Positions 1-8,588 of a stretch of DNA of 64,000 nt are shown in pieces. How positions within the stretch are numbered: position 1 is the stretch's first letter; every line of letters starts with the position of its first letter. Below the pieces are notes generated by a model, which did not search any database, was not told the origin of the DNA, and saw only the letters and a program-made list of their open reading frames with translations. This DNA is from Epilithonimonas zeae (GTDB lineage Bacteria; Bacteroidota; Bacteroidia; Flavobacteriales; Weeksellaceae), in the NCBI RefSeq assembly GCF_023278365.1, contig NZ_CP075338.1:992001-1056000 (forward strand), read 5' to 3'. A program made the translations under genes and the position numbers.

Positions 1-207
1 ATTCCTGAGGATAAGAAAGACAAAGTTTTCGAACAATATTACAGAGTCAGTGGCAGTATGGAACACACCTTTCCGGGACTTGGATTGGGACTTTATATCT
101 CTTCTGAAATTATAAAACGAAGCGGTGGCAGGATTTTTGTAAACTCAATTGAAGGGAAGGGCTCGGATTTTTGTTTCGAGATTCCCAAAAAACACAAATC
201 AAATTAA
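1..207 (+). CDS. Sensor histidine kinase, C-terminal end (partial)
   Basis: Only the last 68 codons are present; the gene begins before the window. The sequence shows the end of a HATPase_c domain: an F-box like stretch (VFEQYYRVSG) followed by the G2 box (GLGLGLYIS) and the closing strand (GSDFCFEIP). This is the ATP-binding fold of a two-component histidine kinase. The stop lies 14 bases before the start of a receiver-domain gene on the same strand, so the two are probably one operon and a signalling pair. The sensed signal cannot be told from this fragment. Confidence 0.88.
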   Translation: MPEDKKDKVFEQYYRVSGSMEHTFPGLGLGLYISSEIIKRSGGRIFVNSIEGKGSDFCFEIPKKHKSN

Positions 208-221
208 TACTTAAAATTACA

Positions 222-605
222 ATGTCAAATTCTAAAAAAGTTATAGTCGTGGACGATAGTCCTGCAATTTTGGATTCAGTGAAACTGATGCTGAATATGG
301 AAGGATTCGAAGTCTCAAATTATGAAAGAGGAACCGATATGTTCAATTCCCTTTTGGAAACATCCACCAAACCAGACGTTATCCTGATGGATATGTGGCT
401 CTCCGGAGAAGACGGGAGAGACATCTGCAAAATGATAAAAGCACATCAGGACTTCAAAAACATTCCGGTTGTGATAATGTCTGCCAGCCGGGGATTGGGA
501 GATTCTGCGATAGAAAGCGGAGCCATAGATTTCATCCCAAAACCTTTTGATTTGGGCGAAATTGTAGAAAAAATCAGATATTATTCCAATAGTTCAGCTG
601 AGTAA
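222..605 (+). CDS. Single-domain response regulator (receiver only)
   Basis: A 127-residue CheY-like receiver. Visible are the acidic pair (VVDDS) near residues 9-11, the phosphoacceptor aspartate in DVILMDMW, the conserved serine in VVIMSAS and the lysine in FIPKPFD. There is no output domain, so it probably works by protein contact or in a phosphorelay with the kinase just upstream. The ATG at 222 is chosen because the receiver fold begins right after it; an in-frame start at 171 would overlap the kinase gene and add residues unlike a receiver. Confidence 0.88.
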   Translation: MSNSKKVIVVDDSPAILDSVKLMLNMEGFEVSNYERGTDMFNSLLETSTKPDVILMDMWLSGEDGRDICKMIKAHQDFKNIPVVIMSASRGLGDSAIESGAIDFIPKPFDLGEIVEKIRYYSNSSAE

Positions 606-613
606 TTTAATTG

Positions 614-693
614 GGGCAGCTTAATCCGCCCTCCGTTCTCGCTTTTTTCTTTTTAAATAAAAAGAAAAAGAGCTCCACTCAGGTCGGGCTGCG
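614..693 (+). repeat. Dispersed repeat family A, copy 1 (with internal hairpin)
   Basis: An 80-base element starting GGGCAGCTT and ending CTCAGGTCGGGCTGCG. Related elements occur at 56272-56356 (opposite strand) and 63002-63107. Its middle is a T-rich/A-rich hairpin (about 640-672, CTTTTTCTTTTTA-like arms) that could terminate transcription from the response regulator gene and from the opposite strand. Conserved ends with a variable hairpin centre suggest a REP/MITE-like intergenic element. Confidence 0.65.
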
Positions 694-791
694 TGCCATT
701 CAACTTTATAAGATTTATGAAAAAATAATACTCAATAAAAAAGCAGTTTAAAAATTTAAAATGCTTTTTCTTTTCTTTAACTATTCCTAAT

Positions 792-1625
792 TTAGAAATC
801 GACCGTTTCTGGATTCAGGCCGGAAAAGCCTGTTTCTTCCAGAGTTTTTAAAGCCTTCATATCACTCTCTTCAATTTTGAATCGTTCAAAATGCAAGTTG
901 TTTTTGATGTTTTCCGGATTTTCAGATTTAGGCAAAACAATCACGCCAGACTGCAGACAAAACTGAATACAAAGAATTGCCGGCGAAACATTGTACTTGT
1001 CCGCAATATCTTTCAAATTTCCATCTTTCAATAATCTTCCGGAGCCAATCGGACTCCACGCTTCTATCGCAATTCCCTTTTCTTTACAAAAATCAACAAC
1101 ACTTTGCTGAGTGTAACCCGGATGAAACTCTATCTGGTTAACAGCCGGAATCACATCTGCAGTTTCCAGCAACGCTTCCAGTTGACTTAGCATAAAATTG
1201 CTGACACCAATGGTTTTAACAACACCAGATTTGTACAACTCCTCCATTGCTTTCCACGTTTCCGCATTGATTTCTTTCCAATTCTTAAATTGTTTTTCAT
1301 TCGCAGGCCAGTGAATCAATAACAAATCCAGATAATTGGTCTTCAGTTTTTTAAGAGATTGCTCTACAGAAGTTTTCACACCTTGCGCGCTTCTGTTGCT
1401 ATTCCATATTTTAGTGGTGAGATACAGATCCTTTCTTGCAATTCCGGATTCTTCAATCGCCTCTCCTATTTCTGCCTCGTTTCCGTAGATATCCGCTGTA
1501 TCGATATGCCTGTAACCAGCTTCTAAAGCAGTCTTTACAGTCTTCTGAACACCTTCCGTTGTTTGCCAGGTTCCAAAACCGATTTCCGGAATTTCAGTTC
1601 CGTTATTTAGAATTATATTTTTCAT
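792..1625 (-). CDS. Aldo/keto reductase
   Basis: A 277-residue TIM-barrel NADPH-dependent carbonyl reductase of the AKR5-like bacterial group. The family catalytic tetrad is visible: Asp and Tyr in DTADIYGNE, Lys in LTTKIWNS and His in LLLIHWP. The C-terminal NADPH site appears as VLPKSENPENIKNN. Length is normal for the family. The probable substrates are small aldehydes or 2,5-diketo sugars, but the exact one cannot be read from sequence. A TAATTTTG -7 box lies at 1652-1659 on the same strand, giving a short leader. It is a single-gene unit facing away from aroE. Confidence 0.92.
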   Translation of the reverse strand: MKNIILNNGTEIPEIGFGTWQTTEGVQKTVKTALEAGYRHIDTADIYGNEAEIGEAIEESGIARKDLYLTTKIWNSNRSAQGVKTSVEQSLKKLKTNYLDLLLIHWPANEKQFKNWKEINAETWKAMEELYKSGVVKTIGVSNFMLSQLEALLETADVIPAVNQIEFHPGYTQQSVVDFCKEKGIAIEAWSPIGSGRLLKDGNLKDIADKYNVSPAILCIQFCLQSGVIVLPKSENPENIKNNLHFERFKIEESDMKALKTLEETGFSGLNPETVDF

Positions 1626-1751
1626 TTTAAAAAATTTGATTTTTCGAAAGCCAAAATTACGCCATCTAAAAGAGATTTTAAAATAATAAAACTGATAGAA
1701 GAATCTAAAAATTATAATTCAATTTTTGATGATATTTCATAAATTTGAACT

Positions 1752-2477
1752 ATGGAAAAACAGGAATTCGGATTGCTTGGGAAGAATATTTCTTACTCAT
1801 TTTCAAAAAAATATTTTGAGGAAAAATTCAAAAAATTATTTCTAAACAATCATTCATACAACTTCTTTGACATCTCTGAAATTGAAAACGTTTCGCCCTT
1901 TCTGGAAAACCCAAATCTCATCGGGATGAATGTCACAATCCCTTACAAACAAGCGATTATTCCCTTTCTTGATGAACTCAGTGAAGAAGCTTTGCAAATC
2001 GGAGCTGTCAATTGTGTCAGTTTCCAAAACGGTAAAAAAATCGGTTATAATACGGATGCTTTCGGATTCGAAAAAACACTTCTGATTAATAAAAAAGACC
2101 ATCATAAAAAAGCTTTGATATTAGGTGATGGAGGCGCCGCAAAAGCAGTGAGATATATTTTAGATAAACACAACATAACACATCAAACCGTTTCCAGAAA
2201 GTCCGAAATCAATTTTGAAAACCTGACTGAAGATTTGGTAAAAGATTCATTATTGATTATCCAGACAACACCAGTTGGAACTTTCCCGAATGTTGATGAT
2301 TCTGTTCAATTTCCTTTTGACGCAATTACCGATAAACATTATGTTATCGATTTGATCTACAATCCATCTGAAACTGCTTTTCTAAGGCATTGTGCAGAAA
2401 AAGGCGCAACAACGCTTAACGGATTTTATATGCTGGAACAGCAGGCTGAGAAGGCTTGGCAGATTTGGAATAGCTGA
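1752..2477 (+). CDS. aroE: Shikimate dehydrogenase
   Basis: A 241-residue shikimate 5-dehydrogenase, which reduces 3-dehydroshikimate with NADPH in aromatic amino acid synthesis. Seen: the substrate-binding serines in ISYSFS near residue 15, the catalytic lysine in NVTIPYK, the substrate Asp in YNTDAFGF and the nucleotide-binding loop LGDGGAAKA. The C-terminal GFYMLEQQAEKAW helix is typical. The protein is slightly shorter than E. coli AroE. A TAAATTTG -7-like box ends only four bases before the ATG, so the transcript may be almost leaderless. It ends one base from the convergent glycosylase gene. Confidence 0.93.
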   Translation: MEKQEFGLLGKNISYSFSKKYFEEKFKKLFLNNHSYNFFDISEIENVSPFLENPNLIGMNVTIPYKQAIIPFLDELSEEALQIGAVNCVSFQNGKKIGYNTDAFGFEKTLLINKKDHHKKALILGDGGAAKAVRYILDKHNITHQTVSRKSEINFENLTEDLVKDSLLIIQTTPVGTFPNVDDSVQFPFDAITDKHYVIDLIYNPSETAFLRHCAEKGATTLNGFYMLEQQAEKAWQIWNS

Positions 2478-2478
2478 T

Positions 2479-2964
2479 TTACAAATAATCTTTAATCACT
2501 TTCCAGCTCTCCAATTTCTCCTCAAACTTCACCGTATGAAGCGGACTTGTAGAAGGTAAAACTACAATCGGAATTTTGAAATTCTTACCCAAAATTTTAA
2601 TGAGATTCTTGTACGACTTTTGTCCGTTGCAGAAGATGATTTTGATATTCGGATGATTCTCGATGAGTTGTAGAATATTATTATCAATTTCATTTTTGAT
2701 TTCAGTATCCAGACTACCTTTTCGTTCACAACTTTCGATGACATCCCAAAGTGCGATTTTGTTTTCTTTCAATAAATCAATTCTTTGTTGATAATTCAAT
2801 GAAAATGCTACATCAAAAAGATGAAACAAGATTTTCCAGAATTGATTTTGAGGGTGTGCATAATATTGTTGCATCTGCAAAGACTTAACTCCAGGAACAG
2901 AACCAAGAATCAGAATTTGTGAATGTTCATCTACGATTGGTGGAAAAGAATTGATTCGGTTCAT
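2479..2964 (-). CDS. DNA-deoxyinosine glycosylase (UDG superfamily, HDG type)
   Basis: A 161-residue base-excision repair enzyme of the uracil-DNA glycosylase superfamily. Seen: motif A region ILGSVPGVKSLQMQQYYAHP followed by NQFWKILF, and the C-terminal LPSTSPLHT loop. This arrangement is typical of the family 6 hypoxanthine/deoxyinosine glycosylases, which remove deaminated adenine. A MUG-type mismatch uracil glycosylase is the alternative. It is convergent with aroE, with one base between the stops and no visible terminator. Confidence 0.82.
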   Translation of the reverse strand: MNRINSFPPIVDEHSQILILGSVPGVKSLQMQQYYAHPQNQFWKILFHLFDVAFSLNYQQRIDLLKENKIALWDVIESCERKGSLDTEIKNEIDNNILQLIENHPNIKIIFCNGQKSYKNLIKILGKNFKIPIVVLPSTSPLHTVKFEEKLESWKVIKDYL

Positions 2965-3071
2965 TTTGTTTTATCGCAAAATCGAAGATTCGACGTAGTC
3001 AAAGTCGCAAAACTTAATTTAAAATTAATTCAGTAAAAGTCGCAAATTAAAACTACGGTTTTAGAATTTAA

Positions 3072-3134
3072 CGAAGTTAAAACCTTTGTGTCTTAAAGCA
3101 TCATTCTTATTCAATTTTTGTGCCTTTGCGTTTA
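3072..3134 (-). repeat. Dispersed repeat family C (CAAAGGCACAAA type)
   Basis: Read on the minus strand this stretch contains ACGCAAAGGCACAAA followed about 40 bases on by ACACAAAGG. The same core recurs at 30048-30117, 41179-41272, 43349-43404, 45709-45820 and 50980-51172. It fills most of the gap between the glycosylase and dacB genes and has no reading frame. Confidence 0.5.
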
Positions 3135-3139
3135 AAATT

Positions 3140-4513
3140 CTACTTAAGATTATCTAGAATTTTGAACAAAGCATTGCTGATGCTTCCGCCCTGATAATTA
3201 TTAAGAATGATAGAAAACACATAGTTCTTACCACTTTTGGAAGTCTGATAACCTGCAAAAGACTTGCTGTCTTTGATCGTTCCGCTTTTCATTTTGATGC
3301 CATTCTGAGTGGGGAAACCTTCATAAAAAGCATCAAACCAATTTTGTTTTTTAGCGTAAAGTAAAGCCTGAACTTGGGCTTTTGCAGAAACATAATTCTG
3401 TGGCGAAAGTCCGCTTCCATCTGCAAAATTAATCATCATTGGGTTAATGCCTTTGGATTTCCAAAAGTCTTTTAAGAAGTCAACACCGGTTTCAAAACTC
3501 GGATTATTTCGTTTTTCTTTCGCCATTGTTTTGATGAGCGTTTCTCCATAAAGATTGATACTTTTTCTCAAAAACCAATAGACAATTTTGTCCAGCGTTG
3601 GCGATTTATATTCAAAGATTTGATTTTGAGTTGGTGCTTTTGAAACGGATTTTCCGGCAATCTTCTCATTATAATAAGTAGTTGTTTTCCCCAAAATAGA
3701 AATTCCGTTTTCTTCCAGTAGTTTCTTGATTTCGACAGCTAATTGCATTGGAGGATTAGGTGTTGCTCCGGAAACCGTAGTTACCTTTCCAGCAGGTAAG
3801 ATCCCATTGATCATTGCGGTTTCGGAATGTGGTGCTGTGAAGATTAAACTTTGGTCAGAACTTCCGCCGGTTTTCAGTTCATTGATCCAATTGACATTAT
3901 CCAAATCATATGAAAAACTTTTGAATTGATTTCCATTAATATTAATATCAAACTGATTTTCTCTCCAGTTTACCCCAAAAGTTCCTGCACCGTAATAGTT
4001 CCCCAAATCATTCCAGGGCCAGCCTCCAGGCGTACTTTGGAAATCAAAATAAGAATCATCGATAATCAGATTGCCTGATATTTTCTTGATTCCAGATTTC
4101 TTGATAGCTTCTAATAATTGCTGTTTGAAATTCTCCGGCTTGTAATTTTCATAACGCCAGCTTCCCAAAGTAGGATCGCCATTAGAAGTAATGTAAAAAT
4201 CTCCCTCCAGATTGCCATTTGATATTTTCCCAGAGTATGAAGCTGTAGTTTTGAACTGATAATTCTTTCCCAATGTTTCCAAAGCCGCAGCAGACGTAAA
4301 AATCTTTTGCGTGCTGGCTGTAGAAAGTCCTTTGTTCCCATTGTATTCATAAACCAAGTTTCCATTCTCGTCCGAAACATAGAAAGAAAGATTAGCTGAC
4401 AAAGCATTGGAAGTGGACAGCATTTCTTTCACTGATTTGTCCAGATTATCAGAAACTGATTGTGAAAAGTAAGTTTGCGAAATTAGTAATGGGACAATAA
4501 GAAGATTCTTCAT
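3140..4513 (-). CDS. dacB: D-alanyl-D-alanine carboxypeptidase/endopeptidase (PBP4 type)
   Basis: A 457-residue class C penicillin-binding protein that trims and opens peptidoglycan cross-links in the periplasm. A signal peptide occupies about the first 18 residues (ending near TYFSQS). The three active-site motifs are visible: SxxK as S67-T-Q-K70, the SGLSPQN segment after MINFADG, and the KSGT box near the C-terminus (KMKSGTIKDS). The long insert between the first two motifs is typical of PBP4. Monocistronic, minus strand. Confidence 0.92.
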   Translation of the reverse strand: MKNLLIVPLLISQTYFSQSVSDNLDKSVKEMLSTSNALSANLSFYVSDENGNLVYEYNGNKGLSTASTQKIFTSAAALETLGKNYQFKTTASYSGKISNGNLEGDFYITSNGDPTLGSWRYENYKPENFKQQLLEAIKKSGIKKISGNLIIDDSYFDFQSTPGGWPWNDLGNYYGAGTFGVNWRENQFDININGNQFKSFSYDLDNVNWINELKTGGSSDQSLIFTAPHSETAMINGILPAGKVTTVSGATPNPPMQLAVEIKKLLEENGISILGKTTTYYNEKIAGKSVSKAPTQNQIFEYKSPTLDKIVYWFLRKSINLYGETLIKTMAKEKRNNPSFETGVDFLKDFWKSKGINPMMINFADGSGLSPQNYVSAKAQVQALLYAKKQNWFDAFYEGFPTQNGIKMKSGTIKDSKSFAGYQTSKSGKNYVFSIILNNYQGGSISNALFKILDNLK

Positions 4514-4636
4514 TTCTGAATTTTTATCAAAACTAAGAATTTTATATGATGTAAATAACTTTTAAATTCTTGTTAAAAACATTATTTAGTCAACTTCAAA
4601 AAGGTTTAATAATTAACTTTGATAAAAATTGAAAAG

Positions 4637-5272
4637 ATGCCGAAGAAGAACCGCAAAAAAGAAGAATTATACAACGTCATCACGCACGGTCTTGGGGTTA
4701 TACTTTCTGTCGTCGCTTTGATTCTGATGATTTATTATTCCGTGATTAGCGGTAGTGGGATTGCGATTGCTTCTTCTTTGGTCTTCGGCATCAGTTTGAT
4801 ACTACTCTATTCTGCTTCTACCGTTTATCACGCGGTTTATAAACTAAAATGGAAAAAAATCTGTCAGAGAATCGACCATCTCAGTATCTATCTTCTCATC
4901 GCAGGAACCTACACACCCATCGCACTTCTAGGACTGAAAGGCGCATGGGGCTGGAGTATGTTTGGTGTGATTTGGGGAATGGCTTTGATTGGTTTTATTT
5001 TCAAATTTTCACCATTGAGGAACAACGAGAAAATCTCACTTTCACTTTATGCTCTGATGGGTTGGGCTGCCATTATCGCTATAAAACCAATGATAGAGAA
5101 TCTTTCCACAGGCGCATTAACATTGATTATTCTTGGTGGATTATGCTACACGTTCGGAATCTATTTTTATGCTAAAGACAGAAAACCATTTTACCATCCT
5201 ATCTGGCACCTATTTGTTTTAGGTGGTAGTATTATGCATTTTTGTGCGGTTTTCTTTTTTATCCTTCCTTAG
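4637..5272 (+). CDS. Hemolysin III / TrhA family membrane protein
   Basis: A 211-residue PAQR-superfamily protein with about seven membrane helices. Family landmarks are ITHGLGVILS near the N-terminus, SSTVYHAVYK-like SASTVYHAVY, the RIDHLSIYLLIAGTYTP stretch and the C-terminal HPIWHLFVLGGSIMH histidines. Members are implicated in membrane homeostasis; the haemolysin name is historical. The ATG at 4637 is chosen over an upstream in-frame TTG at 4619, which would lie on a TAACTTTG -7-like box. Confidence 0.9.
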   Translation: MPKKNRKKEELYNVITHGLGVILSVVALILMIYYSVISGSGIAIASSLVFGISLILLYSASTVYHAVYKLKWKKICQRIDHLSIYLLIAGTYTPIALLGLKGAWGWSMFGVIWGMALIGFIFKFSPLRNNEKISLSLYALMGWAAIIAIKPMIENLSTGALTLIILGGLCYTFGIYFYAKDRKPFYHPIWHLFVLGGSIMHFCAVFFFILP

Positions 5273-5344
5273 AATATTTCAGCGATATAAAATTTGTAAA
5301 ATTTGAAGCGTTAATTTATCAATAATTAATTACAGATTTTAGAA

Positions 5345-5375
5345 AATTTAACAAAACCACTCCATTTGTTAAATT
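5345..5375. promoter_or_regulatory. 11-bp inverted repeat upstream of P5C dehydrogenase
   Basis: AATTTAACAAA, nine bases, then TTTGTTAAATT: a perfect 11-bp inverted repeat about 70 bases upstream of the proposed promoter. There is no T-run after it, so an operator is more likely than a terminator, but it could also be a hairpin at the end of the upstream transcript. Confidence 0.45.
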
Positions 5376-5444
5376 CATAAAACTATACAATACAGCAATT
5401 TAAATCCAATTCCAAATCTCAGTCAATAAAACAAAGTCATTAGA

Positions 5445-5475
5445 TTGCGGTTATGAAATCCTTATCGTAAATTTG
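5445..5475 (+). promoter_or_regulatory. Promoter of P5C dehydrogenase gene
   Basis: TTG at 5445-5447, a 20-base spacer and TAAATTTG at 5468-5475. This fits the Bacteroidota sigma-ABfr consensus (TTTG about 20 bases from TAnnTTTG). The start codon follows about 20 bases later. Confidence 0.6.
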
Positions 5476-5496
5476 GGGAAATTAAAAATTAAATTT

Positions 5497-7122
5497 ATGT
5501 CTAAAGCCATTTCTCAAGTGCCTTTTGCACAAAACGAACCTGTAAATTCTTATGCTCCAGGTTCTGACGAGGTAAAAAGCCTTATTTCTACTTATAAAAA
5601 AATGTGGAAAGAAAAAACCGAAATCCCAATGGTAATCGGTGGAAAAGATATTAAAACAGATAAAAAAGTACAACTTAGTTCGCCTCAGGACCACAAACAT
5701 GATTTTGGTTTCTATTATGAAGGCGATATGTCTCATGTTGATCAAGCTATCGAAGCGGCTCTTGCTGCAAAGTCTAAGTGGAATGCATTGGGTTGGGAAC
5801 ACAGAGCAGCAATTTTCCTAAAAGCAGCTGATCTTTTGGCTGGACCTTACAGAGATGTTATCAATGCTGCAACAATGATTGGGCAATCTAAAAATGTGCA
5901 TCAGGCAGAGATTGATTCAGCTTGTGAGTTCATCGATTTCTTACGTTTCAATGTAGAATTTATGACTGAACTATACGCTGAGCAGCCGGTTTCTGATGCA
6001 GGAATCTGGAATCGTGTAGAATACAGACCGCTTGAAGGTTTTTGTTTTGCGGTGACGCCTTTCAACTTTACAGCCATCTCCGGAAACTTGCCTGCTTGTA
6101 TGGCAATGATGGGAAATGTTGTGGTTTGGAAACCTTCTGATAAGCAGGTTTATTCAGCAAAAGTTATTATGGATGTTCTGAAAGAAGCCGGACTTCCGGA
6201 TGGTGTTATCAATATGATTTTCACTGATGGGAAAGAAACAGCTGAGAAAGTTTTAGCTCACCCAGACTTTGCAGGTCTACATTTCACAGGTTCTACCAAG
6301 GTTTTCCAAGGAATGTGGAAAATGATTGGTGATAATATCCATAACTACAGATCTTACCCAAGAATCGTTGGAGAAACTGGCGGAAAAGACTTCGTGATGG
6401 TTCATCCTTCTGCGAATGTTGAAGCTGTTGCAACAGGTTTGGTAAGAGGTGCTTTTGAATATCAAGGACAAAAATGTTCTGCTGCATCCAGAGCTTACAT
6501 TCCGAAATCGCTTTGGAATGAAGTAAAAGCGGTGATGGAAGCTCAAATCAAAACGATTAAAATAGGTTCTCCTGAAGACCCTTCAAACTTCGTAAACGCA
6601 GTTATTGATAAAAATTCTTTCGAGAAATGTAAAGGTTACATCGAAAGAGCTGAAGCTTCAAACGACGCAAACGTGATCATCGGTGGAAAATATGACGATA
6701 AAAAAGGATGGTTCGTGCATCCAACTGTTATCGAAACCATCAATCCTTATTACGAAAGTATTGTTGAGGAAATCTTCGGTCCAATCCTGACGGTTTATGT
6801 TTATGAAGACGAAAACTGGGAAGACACTTTGAAACTGGTTGACACATCGACGCAATATTCTTTGACTGGATCTATTTTCGCACAAGACAGATATGCGATT
6901 GACGAGGCTTACAAAGCTTTGGAAAATGCTTCAGGAAACTTCTATATCAATGACAAACCAACCGGAGCAGTTGTAGGACAACAGCCTTTCGGAGGCTCCA
7001 GAGCGTCCGGAACCAATGATAAAGCAGGTTCTAAAATGAATTTGACTCGTTGGGTGTCTGTAAGAAGTATTAAGGAAACTTTTGTCTCTCCAAAAGATTA
7101 CAAATATCCATATTTAGGTTAA
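5497..7122 (+). CDS. pruA: L-glutamate gamma-semialdehyde (P5C) dehydrogenase
   Basis: A 541-residue aldehyde dehydrogenase that oxidises glutamate semialdehyde to glutamate with NAD+, the second step of proline degradation. Seen: the cofactor-site stretch CFAVTPFNFTAISGNLPA, the general base Glu in VGETGGKD (about residue 293) and the catalytic cysteine in GQKCSAASR (about residue 327). Length and the C-terminal PFGGSRASGTNDKAG match the stand-alone PruA type of Gram-positives and Bacteroidota. The ATG at 5497 is preferred to an upstream TTG at 5473, which lies inside the -7 box. The partner proline dehydrogenase lies at 20516-21679. Confidence 0.95.
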   Translation: MSKAISQVPFAQNEPVNSYAPGSDEVKSLISTYKKMWKEKTEIPMVIGGKDIKTDKKVQLSSPQDHKHDFGFYYEGDMSHVDQAIEAALAAKSKWNALGWEHRAAIFLKAADLLAGPYRDVINAATMIGQSKNVHQAEIDSACEFIDFLRFNVEFMTELYAEQPVSDAGIWNRVEYRPLEGFCFAVTPFNFTAISGNLPACMAMMGNVVVWKPSDKQVYSAKVIMDVLKEAGLPDGVINMIFTDGKETAEKVLAHPDFAGLHFTGSTKVFQGMWKMIGDNIHNYRSYPRIVGETGGKDFVMVHPSANVEAVATGLVRGAFEYQGQKCSAASRAYIPKSLWNEVKAVMEAQIKTIKIGSPEDPSNFVNAVIDKNSFEKCKGYIERAEASNDANVIIGGKYDDKKGWFVHPTVIETINPYYESIVEEIFGPILTVYVYEDENWEDTLKLVDTSTQYSLTGSIFAQDRYAIDEAYKALENASGNFYINDKPTGAVVGQQPFGGSRASGTNDKAGSKMNLTRWVSVRSIKETFVSPKDYKYPYLG

Positions 7123-7144
7123 TTCCTAGATTTTAATGTCAATA

Positions 7145-7196
7145 TGTCATTCCGAAAGAAGAAAATCAACATTGGTAAGATTCTTTCAGAATGACA
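7145..7196. repeat. Palindromic intergenic repeat (TGTCATTCYGAAAGAA arms)
   Basis: Arms of 16 bases (7145-7160 and 7181-7196) are inverted with one mismatch and enclose a 20-base loop. It separates pruA from pncA and can fold into a strong hairpin, so it may end the pruA transcript. The arm sequence is of a type often seen between genes in flavobacteria (from memory, not searched). Confidence 0.55.
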
Positions 7197-7227
7197 TTTT
7201 GTATTTTAATAACCCAAATCTCAGACA

Positions 7228-7833
7228 ATGAAAAAAGCGCTTATTATAGTTGATGTTCAAAATGATTTCTGTGAAGGTGGCGCTCTTGCCGTTCCGGGAG
7301 CTAACACCATCATTCCCTATATCAATCTTCTGATGGAAGAAAACGAATATGACCAAATCGTTTTGACACAAGACTGGCATCCCGCAGACCATAAAAGTTT
7401 CGCTTCCAACAATGGAAAAAATGTTGGAGAAACCATTTCTCTAAATGGCGTTCCTCAATTTATGTGGCCGGATCATTGTGTTCAGGGAACTTTTGGAGCT
7501 GAGTTTCATAAAGATTTGAATCGTGATAAAGTCACACACATCATTCAGAAAGGAAAAAATGTCGAGATTGACAGCTACAGTGGTTTTCAGGATAACAATC
7601 ATTTTATGAAAACAGGATTGGAGGATTTCCTGAAATATCACGATATTCAGTTGGTTGAGATTGTTGGATTGGCTTTGGATTATTGTGTGAAATTCACTGC
7701 GATTGATGCTTTTAATGCTGGATTTGTCACTTGCTTACATTTCAACGGAACAAAAGCTGTGAATGTAAAACCGGACAGCGCCAGAAACACGATTTATGAT
7801 TTAGCTGAGAAAGGAATTACTATTTTAGCGTAA
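7228..7833 (+). CDS. pncA: Nicotinamidase/pyrazinamidase
   Basis: A 201-residue isochorismatase-fold hydrolase that deamidates nicotinamide to nicotinate for NAD salvage. The catalytic triad can be placed: D9 in IIVDVQNDF, a lysine in the IIQKGKNVEIDSYSGF segment, and the nucleophile C153 in LALDYCVKFTAIDA. The metal-binding residues appear in TQDWHPADHKSF. Length is typical. It sits alone between two palindromic repeats. Confidence 0.94.
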   Translation: MKKALIIVDVQNDFCEGGALAVPGANTIIPYINLLMEENEYDQIVLTQDWHPADHKSFASNNGKNVGETISLNGVPQFMWPDHCVQGTFGAEFHKDLNRDKVTHIIQKGKNVEIDSYSGFQDNNHFMKTGLEDFLKYHDIQLVEIVGLALDYCVKFTAIDAFNAGFVTCLHFNGTKAVNVKPDSARNTIYDLAEKGITILA

Positions 7834-7853
7834 ATAAAACTTTACTTTAAAGT

Positions 7854-7914
7854 CTTCGACTCCGCTCAGACTGACATTGTTAATTAGACTTTGTCACACT
7901 GAGCGGAGTCGAAG
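7854..7914. repeat. Palindromic intergenic repeat family D
   Basis: CTTCGACTCCGCTCAG (7854-7869) is repeated in perfect inversion at 7899-7914 around a 29-base centre. It lies between the convergent pncA and DUF421 genes and is a likely two-way terminator. One arm of the same 16-mer recurs at 30032-30047. Confidence 0.7.
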
Positions 7915-7932
7915 TGTTTATATATTCTACTT

Positions 7933-8451
7933 TTACTGATTCCTAAACTTCCGCTTCATCTTAGTTTTATGTCTCGAATAATGTGTTTGTTCTGTACTTT
8001 TATCAGTTGAAATCACGCTAATATTTCCATCCACTTCCAGAATTGCTAATTTCACATCAGAAACATTTTCGATGCCGTGTTCGTGAACGGCTTCTTCCAG
8101 TTCGTCCTCGGAAATTGAAACTTTCTTTAAAACTTCCGGATAAACTATTCCATCTTTTACTAAAATATAAGGATGATCTTCTATCAACTCTTTTATTTTC
8201 TGATTCTTGAAGATAAATTTCTTCACAACAAAATTCGCAACAAACAGAACCAAAGCGGCGACAATTCCGCCTTCCAAACTGCTGTTGGAACCAACCATTG
8301 CATTCTGAACGGCATTACTTATCAACAGCAAAAGAATCACATCTCCCGCATTAAGCTGTGACAACTGATTTTTCCCAAAAACGCGCACAGCAATCACCAT
8401 GAAAAAGTAAACCGCCAGCGACCGAATAACGATGTCAAGAATTGGATTCAA
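7933..8451 (-). CDS. DUF421 (YetF/YcaP-type) membrane protein
   Basis: A 172-residue protein with about three N-terminal membrane helices (residues ~5-80) and a soluble C-terminal DUF421 domain. Family marks are the RVFGKNQLSQLNAGDVILLLLIS stretch with the GK.QLSQL..GD core, and ILVKDGIVYPEVLKK. The basic tail (HKTKMKRKFRNQ) is common. The cellular role of the family is not established; some members affect spore or membrane traits in Bacillus. It marks the left edge of the accessory array. Confidence 0.88.
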   Translation of the reverse strand: MNPILDIVIRSLAVYFFMVIAVRVFGKNQLSQLNAGDVILLLLISNAVQNAMVGSNSSLEGGIVAALVLFVANFVVKKFIFKNQKIKELIEDHPYILVKDGIVYPEVLKKVSISEDELEEAVHEHGIENVSDVKLAILEVDGNISVISTDKSTEQTHYSRHKTKMKRKFRNQ

Positions 8452-8588
8452 AGTTTGAAAAAATTTATATAAATAAAGATAGATAGTTTTCGGGATATTG
8501 CTTAAGTAAATTTTGCATATTTTTTGTATTGCAAAAGCTTTGTGAAAACAAACTATTTTTAAACTATATTTGAAATAAAAACTAAACG

